Below are positions 1 through 7,182 of a stretch of DNA of 64,000 bases, piece after piece. Position 1 is the stretch's first letter; the number at the start of each line of letters is the position of its first letter. The DNA lies in the NCBI RefSeq assembly GCF_014652535.1, contig NZ_BMYZ01000001.1, positions 1,240,001-1,304,000 on the forward strand, read 5' to 3'. The translations under genes were made by a program, and so were the position numbers. Source of the stretch: Cellvibrio zantedeschiae. GTDB taxonomy: Bacteria; Pseudomonadota; Gammaproteobacteria; Pseudomonadales; Cellvibrionaceae. The notes beneath the pieces are model-generated. The model saw only the letters and a program-made list of their open reading frames with translations. It made no database searches and was not told where the DNA came from.

Positions 1-774
1 TGGGCTCTGCTGACCAGCCAAACCTGGTTGATATAGACCCACCACACCTTGGCGTTTTTCACCTACGCGCAACAACAAAATTTTTGTTTTGCCATTTTCA
101 TCAATCGGTAATTTATCCGACGGAATTAATGGAACGCCGCGCCAGGTAATAAATTGTGAGCCGAATAAACTTACAGTAGGTGGTGGTACACCACGACGAG
201 TACATTCACGACCAAAAGCGGCAATCGCCAATGGGTGTGCCAAAAAGAAACCTGGTTCTTTCCAAACTTTAACCAAAAGTTCATCAAAATCGTCGGGAGT
301 AGGCGCACCGGTTAAGGTAGAAATGCGTTGGGTTTCATCAACGTTTGCCAACAAACCGTATTCGGGATTGTTGATCAATTCGCTTTCTTGACGCTCTTTG
401 ATTGTTTCAATCGTTAAGCGAAGTTGCTCTTTGATTTGATCGTGCGGGCTATTGTACAAATCTGAAACACGTGTATGAACATCAACAACACTGGTTACTG
501 CATTTAAAAAATATTCACGCGGCTTTTCATCATAATCAACAAAAGTTGGTTTGATTTCTGATTCATCGCGTTGCGAGCAAGTTACAGTCACTTGACGTGG
601 GTTTTTCACGCGGTTTAAGCGAAAAATGCCTGCTTCAACAGGTGTCCATTGCAGCAAATGAACAAGCCAACGCGGCGAAATAGTGGAAAGTTGTGGGGTA
701 GTTTTAGTGGCGTTGGCAAGTTGGCGTGCTGCGTTATCACCAAGTGCTAATTGCACTTCATTTTCGGTAGACAT
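1..774 (-). CDS. Family 2A encapsulin shell protein, SrpI type (partial, 3' end beyond the window)
   Basis: This is the HK97-fold shell protein of a family 2A encapsulin nanocompartment. The 258 visible residues begin MSTENEVQLALGDNAARQL and continue with ISPRWLVHLLQWTPVEAG, matching what I recall of the conserved N-terminus of SrpI/major membrane protein I. The family is about 310 residues long, so roughly 50 C-terminal residues are cut off. The ATG at 774 follows a good ribosome-binding site (AAAGGAGC). Characterised family 2A shells enclose a cysteine desulfurase. That cargo gene is not in the window and would be expected just past the left edge. The upstream genes on the same strand encode a serine acetyltransferase and a rhodanese, which are typical partners of these shells. 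Family assignment is from recognised sequence; the sulfur role is inferred from characterised relatives. Confidence 0.87.
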   Translation of the reverse strand, partial: MSTENEVQLALGDNAARQLANATKTTPQLSTISPRWLVHLLQWTPVEAGIFRLNRVKNPRQVTVTCSQRDESEIKPTFVDYDEKPREYFLNAVTSVVDVHTRVSDLYNSPHDQIKEQLRLTIETIKERQESELINNPEYGLLANVDETQRISTLTGAPTPDDFDELLVKVWKEPGFFLAHPLAIAAFGRECTRRGVPPPTVSLFGSQFITWRGVPLIPSDKLPIDENGKTKILLLRVGEKRQGVVGLYQPGLAGQQSP

Positions 775-879
775 ACCGAAGCTCCTTTAAAAAATTAAGT
801 GTTGAAATTCGAACAGTGAATTATTTGCATAGAAGAAAAAATACTAAGCTAAGATCACATTCTTATAAGGGAATATCAA

Positions 880-893
880 CCGGCTATAGCCAG
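880..893. promoter_or_regulatory. Palindrome upstream of the encapsulin gene
   Basis: CCGGCTATAGCCAG contains the perfect 10-bp palindrome GGCTATAGCC. It lies in the 152-bp gap between the XRE regulator gene and the encapsulin start, about 106 bp before the encapsulin ATG. It is a candidate operator, possibly for the neighbouring XRE protein. No binding evidence exists beyond symmetry and position. Confidence 0.35.
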
Positions 894-926
894 CATTAAA
901 ATACGCGCTTATATTTTTTTAAAAAT

Positions 927-1172
927 TTAACTAACGTTTTCCAATTGTGATTGTTCATAAGCTTCATAACGCGCTAGTAACGCAGAGGGTGATAAGTTCA
1001 ATGCTTTGGCTATTTTTGTTACTGTTCCAAGCGATGGCATAGCAGTTCCGCGCTCAACTTCACCCACGTAGCTACGGTTTAGATCTGCACGATCGGCCAA
1101 AACTTCTTGCGATAGACCGTGCTCTTCACGCACACGTTTTACAATTCTGCCGAAATAAATAGAGAGGCTCAT
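927..1172 (-). CDS. Small XRE-family helix-turn-helix regulator
   Basis: An 81-residue DNA-binding protein made of little more than one XRE/Cro-type HTH domain (LSQEVLADRADLNRSYVGEV, then ERGTAMPSLGTVTKIAKAL). I chose the ATG at 1172 because it overlaps the stop of the serine acetyltransferase gene as ATGA, which suggests translational coupling, and because the residues before it in the longer frame are not part of the HTH fold. It sits between the acetyltransferase and encapsulin genes on the same strand, so it is probably the local regulator of the nanocompartment locus. A palindrome at 880-893 is a possible binding site. Confidence 0.85.
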   Translation of the reverse strand: MSLSIYFGRIVKRVREEHGLSQEVLADRADLNRSYVGEVERGTAMPSLGTVTKIAKALNLSPSALLARYEAYEQSQLENVS

Positions 1173-2131
1173 ATTTGCGCCTCCGCAATGTTTCGAAGTG
1201 TGGCTTGGGTAATACTGCTGCCGGGTGGTACGCTCCGGGTAAGCCACACATTACCGCCTATGGTTGAACCTTTGCCGATAGTGATACGACCTAAAACGGT
1301 TGCGCCTGCGTAAATCACCACATCGTCTTCAACAATAGGGTGACGAGGAAGTCCTTTTTGCAATGCGCCGGTTTCATCGGTAGGAAATGTTTTTGCGCCG
1401 AGAGTAACGGCTTGATAAACACGTACACGTTCGCCAATGACTGCAGTTTCTCCAATCACAACACCGGTTCCGTGATCGATAAAGAAGCCACTACCGATTT
1501 GTGCTCCCGGGTGAATATCAATGCCTGTGCTGGAGTGTGCGAGTTCCGCAACGATTCTCGCTAATAGTGGGACGCCAAGCTCATAAAGTGTATGTGCCAG
1601 GCGGTGATAAATGATGGCCAATATGCCGGGGTAGCAAAGCAAAACCTCATCGACACTGCGAGCCGCAGGATCACCTTGAAATGCAGCTTGCACGTCAATA
1701 TCTAATACACGGCGTAAACGTGGCAGAGCGGACGCAAACAAACGCACAATATTATTGGCCTGGATTTTTAATTCTGCTTCGTCTGCGCTATCAGATTGCT
1801 GGCGAGCTACATATAACAATTCAAGTTGAACTTGAATTAATAATTGATTTAATGCGGCATCAAGCGTATGTCCTACATAATAGTCTTCGCTCTCTTCGCG
1901 CAGGTCTTGCGGTCCCAGGCGCATAGGGAAAAGCGCACCGCATAATTCGCTGAGAATTTGTTGTAATACCTCGCGTGACGGCAATTCACGAAGGCCAGCC
2001 TCGCGCAAACGTCCGCGTTGGCTACGCCATTCGTTGCGCACTGAGCGCAACTCATTTACGATTTTGTCCAGCTCCCAATTGGTGGCTGCGACAAACGAAA
2101 ATTCCGCTTCTTTGTTGGTTTTTTGAGGCAT
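1169..2131 (-). CDS. epsC: Serine O-acetyltransferase, EpsC type
   Basis: A 320-residue enzyme that would acetylate L-serine with acetyl-CoA to O-acetylserine, the acceptor for sulfide in cysteine synthesis. The C-terminal half is a left-handed parallel beta-helix with hexapeptide repeats, including HSSTGIDIHPGAQIG and GFFIDHGTGVVIGETAVIG, the signature of serine acetyltransferases. The alpha-helical N-terminal half is long, as in the EpsC group rather than the shorter CysE group. The gene lies 112 bp downstream of the rhodanese and overlaps the XRE gene by 4 bp. Its link with a family 2A encapsulin fits delivery of acceptor substrate next to a desulfurase/sulfur-storage compartment; that role is inference. 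Confidence 0.9.
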   Translation of the reverse strand: MPQKTNKEAEFSFVAATNWELDKIVNELRSVRNEWRSQRGRLREAGLRELPSREVLQQILSELCGALFPMRLGPQDLREESEDYYVGHTLDAALNQLLIQVQLELLYVARQQSDSADEAELKIQANNIVRLFASALPRLRRVLDIDVQAAFQGDPAARSVDEVLLCYPGILAIIYHRLAHTLYELGVPLLARIVAELAHSSTGIDIHPGAQIGSGFFIDHGTGVVIGETAVIGERVRVYQAVTLGAKTFPTDETGALQKGLPRHPIVEDDVVIYAGATVLGRITIGKGSTIGGNVWLTRSVPPGSSITQATLRNIAEAQI

Positions 2132-2243
2132 GGTTAACTCCCTGCAGAAAATCTTTGTATTATCAAAGTCTTTTAATTTTCAATTTTTAATGTGCGTTAA
2201 AGATTTTGTATTAATAAATCTTGGTCGTTTTGCGTTAAAGAAA

Positions 2244-2741
2244 TTAATCTTGTACCCAAGGCAATCCACGCTGACGCCAGCCGCCGCTAGAGCCGCGTTG
2301 CTGGTTTTCATCCAGGTCGCCTTCAAAGCCTTCCCTTACGTTAAAAACGTTTTTAAATCCTGCGGCGGTAGAAGCCTCGGCAGCAGCAGCCGAGCGCTTC
2401 CCACTGCGGCACAACAACAAAATGACCGAATCTTTTGAGAGCTTGCTTTCCAATTCACGCAGGAATCGCGGGTTTTTAATCAAAGCGGGGCCGGTTTGCC
2501 AGGCGACATGAAAAGTATTGGGTACATGTCCAACAAACTTACGTTCTTCCGCTGCGCGCACATCGACTAAATGTGCTTGTCCATTTACAAAAAGTTTCCA
2601 CGCTTCATCGGGCGAAACTTTTCCGGCATAACCAAGACCTTCTGAAATTGCTTGCTGTTTTGCAGATTCAAGCACTTCTGGCAAAGCCTCGTTTAATTTG
2701 GACGGGGTGGGCGATGGATTATTCAGTTGCACCACAGTCAT
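2244..2741 (-). CDS. Rhodanese-like sulfurtransferase
   Basis: A 165-residue single-domain rhodanese that would carry sulfane sulfur as a persulfide on its catalytic cysteine. The active-site loop is LLLCRSGKRSAAA, six residues starting at the Cys as in typical sulfurtransferases. The sequence also contains HLVDVRAAEERKFVGHVP, the conserved substrate-side segment. The ATG at 2741 is preferred because a GAGGAAA ribosome-binding site lies about 6 nt upstream; a longer reading frame to 2804 has no such site. It is the first gene of the sulfur/encapsulin group on the minus strand and could pass sulfur to or from the encapsulated cysteine desulfurase. Confidence 0.9.
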   Translation of the reverse strand: MTVVQLNNPSPTPSKLNEALPEVLESAKQQAISEGLGYAGKVSPDEAWKLFVNGQAHLVDVRAAEERKFVGHVPNTFHVAWQTGPALIKNPRFLRELESKLSKDSVILLLCRSGKRSAAAAEASTAAGFKNVFNVREGFEGDLDENQQRGSSGGWRQRGLPWVQD

Positions 2742-3124
2742 AAGATTTCCTCGTATCTTGCAGGTGTTTAAAATTAAACAGCTGATTAATTCCTGGCTGC
2801 GCATTCATTAATAGGTGCGCCTAATTAATAGTTGCGCATGAATTAGTTTTCGTGAAGTCGAGGGGAAATATAATGGTGGCTATAGACAATTGGAAAGAAT
2901 ATATATGTATATCCTTATAATCATGTTGGTCCATATCCAGTTTGTGGACTGCGTTAATTGAAGAAGCTGCGCTATTTCTGGATTATTGAAGTGCCATAGT
3001 TTGATATTTAAACATTCTGATGCGCTGAGTTATAAGCTGAGAATATAAAATTCTTTTCTAATCAAAAATCTGGTCCTTATCATGCATTGCCTAAAGCAAC
3101 TTAATTGACTTACCGGATTTTGAT
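2742..3124. other. Divergent intergenic region with repeated operator-like units
   Basis: This 383-bp gap separates the rhodanese (minus) and the EAL-like gene (plus), and no coding region is evident. At 2808-2820 and 2825-2837 there are two direct repeats, TTAATAGGTGCGC and TTAATAGTTGCGC, 17 bp apart. A weaker copy (TTAATT...CTGCGC) lies at about 2786-2802. The first repeat also forms an imperfect inverted repeat with the following CCTAATTAAT. The cluster begins 67 bp before the rhodanese start, where an operator or activator site for that operon would be expected. A TATAAT hexamer is present at 2916-2921 without a convincing -35. Confidence 0.45.
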
Positions 3125-3952
3125 ATGCCGCTTACTGAGCTGATGAATTACTTTAATGACCAATTACAAACGCAGGCGCGCACAAAGTCTTTGCCTAAAA
3201 CAGGATTTTATAAAGCCGATAATGTGTATTGGGCGCGCTTTGGCAGTTTGATTCTGGGTAGCGATTTTCATCCTTTAAGCGCTATTAAGGATGAAAAAAT
3301 TTTAGGTTATGAGGCGGAGCTGATTGTACGCGCCTCAACAGGCAACCGTTTAAATATAGACAGTATCTTTAACTCGCTGGATAGTAATGAACAGATTGTA
3401 CATTTGGATCGACTGGTGCGAACACTTCATTCGCTCAACTATTTACAGCAGTTTGATGGACAAGATCATTTGCTCTCTCTGCAGGTTCAGTCTCGACATA
3501 TTGTGAGTGTAAGCGACGACCACGGTAAGGCATTTGAAATAATACTAAGTGATTGTGGGCTTAAACCCGAAAGGGTTTTGTTGCATACGCGTTTGCTTGA
3601 TCACGCAACCTTGAAGCATTTTAAAAAGGCATTAGAGAGTTATAAAAATCGCGGGTACAAAATTGGTATCAATATCACTCAGTCACGGGAGTTGACTTTG
3701 CTCGCCAGTTTAGAGATAACCCCCGATATTATTTTCGTGCACAATCCCTCTTTGATATTGGGCAACAAAACTGCAGATACCACTACCAACCAGGCATTCC
3801 TGACTCCCGTTGAGTTTTATGAAGGGCAGCGAATTTTGGTCAGCGAATCAAAAGATGCTGTTGTAGATATAGTAGATTCGTTTGATGGTTTGCTTTTGTT
3901 GCCGCAGGGCGCGTACGACGAAGATAAAACGGTAAATTATTTTACGGGATAG
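3125..3952 (+). CDS. Degenerate EAL-domain protein
   Basis: A 275-residue cytoplasmic protein with the outline of a c-di-GMP phosphodiesterase (EAL) domain but without its catalytic residues. The EAL motif region reads GYEAELIVRAS. The segment that normally carries DDFG reads GYKIGINITQS, and the E of the ITES-like strand is replaced in VLLHTRLLDHATL. It therefore probably does not hydrolyse c-di-GMP and may bind the nucleotide or a protein partner instead. It stands alone, with a strong terminator just downstream and a divergent promoter region upstream. Assignment rests on overall pattern, so a distant relationship to another TIM-barrel family cannot be excluded. Confidence 0.65.
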   Translation: MPLTELMNYFNDQLQTQARTKSLPKTGFYKADNVYWARFGSLILGSDFHPLSAIKDEKILGYEAELIVRASTGNRLNIDSIFNSLDSNEQIVHLDRLVRTLHSLNYLQQFDGQDHLLSLQVQSRHIVSVSDDHGKAFEIILSDCGLKPERVLLHTRLLDHATLKHFKKALESYKNRGYKIGINITQSRELTLLASLEITPDIIFVHNPSLILGNKTADTTTNQAFLTPVEFYEGQRILVSESKDAVVDIVDSFDGLLLLPQGAYDEDKTVNYFTG

Positions 3953-3973
3953 CATCTTCTTTAATATCTACCC

Positions 3974-4003
3974 AAAAAAGGATGGCATTGCCATCCTTTT
4001 TTT
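3974..4003 (+). terminator. Rho-independent terminator after the EAL-like gene
   Basis: A GGATGG/CCATCC stem with a short loop is followed by a run of seven T residues and preceded by six A residues. It lies about 20 bp past the stop codon at 3952, so it ends the EAL-like transcript and insulates the downstream operon. Confidence 0.85.
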
Positions 4004-4192
4004 ATTGCTGAATTAATCACACATAAAATTTTAATCGTCATAAGGATGTTGTGTCTGCTGTCTTTAGCCAACAAAAAGATGTCTATAGGCGGTGATAGGC
4101 TGTCTATGGCCACCAATTTAAGTTGGATGGTTATATCAATATAAAATTAAAGTATTTTGGGTAATTTTTTTCTCTTCATATACTCGCTCGCA

Positions 4193-4208
4193 ACTTGTTA
4201 TAACAAGT
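4193..4208. promoter_or_regulatory. Perfect palindrome, probable operator of the GntR regulator
   Basis: ACTTGTTATAACAAGT is a perfect 16-bp palindrome 42 bp upstream of the GntR-family gene. HutC-type GntR regulators bind short A/T-centred palindromes with GT...AC arms, which this resembles. Its position suggests that the regulator represses its own operon, including the AprA-like flavoprotein and transporter genes. Confidence 0.65.
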
Positions 4209-4250
4209 ATTGATGAGCGAAATTCTATTTATTTTTATGTCGGATAACTG

Positions 4251-5003
4251 ATGAGCAAGCATCAAAAACTTTTACCGCTTTCGCCAGTTCCTTTATACAG
4301 CCAATTAAAGGAGCTGTTGCGCACACGTATTTTAGATGGAAGTTATCCGGCCCATAGCCAGATGCCCTCTGAGAGTGAATTAGGCGCGATTTATAAGGTG
4401 AGCCGAATTACCGTACGCCAAGCGTTAAGTGATTTGCACAAAGAAGGTTTGATTTTCAAGATTCATGGCAAAGGTACCTTTGTTGCAAAGCCCAAGGCTT
4501 TTCAAAATGTGAGTAAGTTGCAGGGGCTGTCAGAAGCAATGTCTCAATTGGGATACGAAGTTTTAAATCAATTATTAAGTTTTAAATTTGTTAAGGCAGA
4601 TTCGCAAGTTGCGAACAGGTTGCAGGTTCCAGAAGGAACCAAAGTCGCGGAAATTAAACGTATTCGTTTAATTAACCGCGAGCCGGTTTCCTTGGAGGTA
4701 ACTTATGTTCCCCAACTTATTGGCGAGCAATTAGAAAAGGCAGATTTAATAACCCGCGATATTTTTTTGATACTGGAAAATGACTGCGGTGTTGCCTTGG
4801 GGCATGCCGATTTAGCAATAGACGCTGTTTCTGCCAGTGGTGAATTACTTAAAGCGCTCAATATTAATGAGGGCTCGCCCATTATGCGCATTGAGCGTTT
4901 AACGCATAACGCGGAAGGTGTTCCCATAGATTTTGAAAATCTTTATTACCGCGGCGAAGCCTTCCAATATCGTTTGCGAATTGATCGCCACACCAATAAT
5001 TAA
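4251..5003 (+). CDS. GntR-family transcriptional regulator, HutC/UTRA type
   Basis: A 250-residue repressor-type regulator. Residues 1-75 form the GntR winged helix (PLYSQLKELLRTRILDGSY, LGAIYKVSRITVRQALSDL, then GLIFKIHGKGTFV). Residues about 95-245 form the UTRA effector-binding domain (LQVPEGTKVAEIKRIRLINR, then PIDFENLYYRGEAFQYR). It is the first gene of the plus-strand cluster, with the AprA-like flavoprotein starting 32 bp after its stop. The effector is unknown; by analogy with HutC-type regulators it is likely the transported substrate or a product of the pathway. A perfect palindrome at 4193-4208 is the probable operator. Confidence 0.92.
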   Translation: MSKHQKLLPLSPVPLYSQLKELLRTRILDGSYPAHSQMPSESELGAIYKVSRITVRQALSDLHKEGLIFKIHGKGTFVAKPKAFQNVSKLQGLSEAMSQLGYEVLNQLLSFKFVKADSQVANRLQVPEGTKVAEIKRIRLINREPVSLEVTYVPQLIGEQLEKADLITRDIFLILENDCGVALGHADLAIDAVSASGELLKALNINEGSPIMRIERLTHNAEGVPIDFENLYYRGEAFQYRLRIDRHTNN

Positions 5004-5035
5004 TTTTTTGATACAGATGTTAGTTGGGAAAAACT

Positions 5036-6790
5036 ATGAGCAATACCGCTTTTGATATCAGTAGTTTGAAAACCATTGAACAAGAATACGACATAGTCGT
5101 TGTTGGCGGTGGGACTGCAGGCCCTATGGCTGCTATTAAAGCTAAAGAGCGTAATCCAAATTTACGCATTTTGTTAATTGATAAAGCCAACGTGAAACGT
5201 TCCGGTGCTATTAGCATGGGAATGGATGGATTAAATAACGCAGTCATTCCTGGTCATGCAACGCCAGAACAATACACAAAAGAAATTACGATTGCGAATG
5301 ATGGTGTGGTGAATCAAGCCACTGTTTATGCCTATGCAAAACATAGTTTTGCGACCATTGAGCAGTTGGATCGCTGGGGCGTGAAATTTGAAAAAGATGA
5401 AACGGGCGATTACGCCGTAAAAAAAGTGCATCACATGGGGTCATACGTATTGCCCATGCCGGAAGGGCACGACATTAAGAAAGTGCTTTACCGACAACTT
5501 AAGCGTGCGCGAATTTCAATTACTAATCGTTTGGTTAGCACGCGTTTATTAACAGATAGCGAAGGTGCAGTGAATGGCGTTTTAGGTTTTGATTGCCGCA
5601 CAGCAGATTTTTACGTGATACGAGCAAAAGCTGTGATTCTCTGCTGCGGTGCAGCTGGCCGTTTGGGTTTGCCAGCCTCCGGTTATTTAATGGGTACTTA
5701 TGAAAATCCAACCAATGCTGGCGATGGCTACTCAATGGCTTATCACGCCGGTGCTGAGTTGGCGAATTTGGAATGCTTTCAAATCAATCCATTAATTAAA
5801 GATTACAACGGGCCTGCGTGTGCTTATGTCACGGGGCCACTTGGCGGTTACACCGCAAACAATAAAGGCGAGCGTTTTATCGAATGCGATTATTGGAGCG
5901 GCCAAATGATGTGGGAGTTTTACCAGGAGCTGGAAGGTGGCAACGGCCCCGTTTTTTTAAAGCTTACGCATTTGGCAGAAGAAACAATCCAAAATATTGA
6001 AACTATTTTGCACAGCAACGAGCGCCCAAGTCGCGGTCAATTTCACCAAAATCGCGGTACAGACTATCGCGAAAATATGGTTGAAATGCATATTTCTGAA
6101 ATTGGTTTTTGTTCGGGCCATAGCGCTTCAGGTGTATGGGTTAATGAAAAAGCAGAGACCAGTGTTAAAGGTCTTTACTCGGCGGGTGATATGGCAGCCG
6201 TGCCACACAACTATATGTTGGGTGCATTTACCTATGGTTGGTTTGCGGGTGTGAATGCAGCAGATTACGTTGCAGAGCGCGAATTTTCTTTAGTGGATGC
6301 TGCGCAAGTAGAGTGTGAACGCTCACGTGTATATGCACCCTTGCAGCGCTCTGAAGGTTTGCCACCCGCGCAGGTGGAATACAAATTGCGCCGCTTTGTA
6401 AATGATTATTTGCAGCCGCCGAAAGTCACTAAAAAAATGGAAATAGGTTTGCAGCGGTTTGATGGAATCGCAGCAGACATTGAACAAATTAAAGCCAATA
6501 ACCCGCACGAATTAATGCGCGCTATGGAGGTCAGTTTTATTCGCGATTGTGCAGAAATGGCTGCCCGTGCATCTTTATACCGTACTGAAAGCCGTTGGGG
6601 TTTGTATCACTATCGCGTTGATTATCCAGAGCGTAATGATGCTGATTGGTTGGTGCATTGCCATCTTAAGAAAGACGAGCAGGGCAATATGATCAGTATA
6701 AAACGTCCTATAGAACCTTACCTGGTTTCGCTCAACGAACAAGAACAGGGTGCTTATAACAAGCTGCGTTTGAAAGTAGCCAACGGTTAA
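5036..6790 (+). CDS. AprA-like FAD oxidoreductase (APS reductase/fumarate reductase flavoprotein family)
   Basis: A 584-residue soluble flavoprotein. The FAD-binding Rossmann motif is VVVGGGTAGPMAAIKAK near residue 20, followed by KANVKRSGAISMGMDGLNN, which closely parallels the RSGA(V/I)xxGLxxxN stretch of adenylylsulfate reductase AprA. The late segment SGHSASGVWV...VKGLYSAGDMA...GAFTYG also parallels AprA (GSHSGEAGFWV...VKGLFAIGDCA), keeping the His near the active site. The ATG at 5036 is preferred over an upstream in-frame TTG at 5024. The AprB-like ferredoxin follows 30 bp later, and the two probably form one enzyme. No ATP sulfurylase gene is nearby, so the substrate may not be APS. 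Family placement is firm; the reaction is not known. Confidence 0.85.
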   Translation: MSNTAFDISSLKTIEQEYDIVVVGGGTAGPMAAIKAKERNPNLRILLIDKANVKRSGAISMGMDGLNNAVIPGHATPEQYTKEITIANDGVVNQATVYAYAKHSFATIEQLDRWGVKFEKDETGDYAVKKVHHMGSYVLPMPEGHDIKKVLYRQLKRARISITNRLVSTRLLTDSEGAVNGVLGFDCRTADFYVIRAKAVILCCGAAGRLGLPASGYLMGTYENPTNAGDGYSMAYHAGAELANLECFQINPLIKDYNGPACAYVTGPLGGYTANNKGERFIECDYWSGQMMWEFYQELEGGNGPVFLKLTHLAEETIQNIETILHSNERPSRGQFHQNRGTDYRENMVEMHISEIGFCSGHSASGVWVNEKAETSVKGLYSAGDMAAVPHNYMLGAFTYGWFAGVNAADYVAEREFSLVDAAQVECERSRVYAPLQRSEGLPPAQVEYKLRRFVNDYLQPPKVTKKMEIGLQRFDGIAADIEQIKANNPHELMRAMEVSFIRDCAEMAARASLYRTESRWGLYHYRVDYPERNDADWLVHCHLKKDEQGNMISIKRPIEPYLVSLNEQEQGAYNKLRLKVANG

Positions 6791-6820
6791 TTTTAAAGAT
6801 TTCATGAGAGGAGGCGACCC

Positions 6821-7066
6821 ATGCCCCAACAAGCACAAGAAATTTTTTTTCGCAGTAACGCTCCTGTCACTGTGGATGAAGATAAATGTATCGCCCACAA
6901 AGGTTGCACTGTGTGTGTAGAAGTGTGCCCTATGGATTTGTTAGCGATCAATCCTGTTACACAAAAAGCATATATGCAATTTGACGAATGTTGGTATTGC
7001 ATGCCCTGTGAGGCCGATTGCCCAACAGGTGCGGTAAAAGTCGATATTCCCTATTTGTTGCGTTAA
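6821..7066 (+). CDS. AprB-like 2[4Fe-4S] ferredoxin
   Basis: An 81-residue iron-sulfur protein with two cluster motifs: DKCIAHKGCTVCVEVCP and DECWYCMPCEADCP. The lengthened first motif and the CWYC...CEADCP second motif resemble the ferredoxin part of AprB, the electron-transfer subunit of APS reductase, but it lacks the AprB C-terminal tail. A very strong ribosome-binding site (AGAGGAGG) precedes the ATG. It lies directly behind the AprA-like gene and most likely moves electrons between that flavoprotein and the cell's electron carriers. Confidence 0.9.
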   Translation: MPQQAQEIFFRSNAPVTVDEDKCIAHKGCTVCVEVCPMDLLAINPVTQKAYMQFDECWYCMPCEADCPTGAVKVDIPYLLR

Positions 7067-7182
7067 CTATTTTTATTCTGCCACCCGAAAACATTGGGCG
7101 CGTTTTTTTCGAAGTAACCTCTCGTTGTCCACCTTATGTGAGGCGATAACGATTCACACATTAGATTGAGAGGAAAAGGACC

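Noticed and set aside
5036-6790. Succinate dehydrogenase or fumarate reductase
   Set aside because: No membrane-anchor or SdhB-type subunit is nearby, and the RSGA and SGHS segments and the ferredoxin partner resemble AprAB instead.
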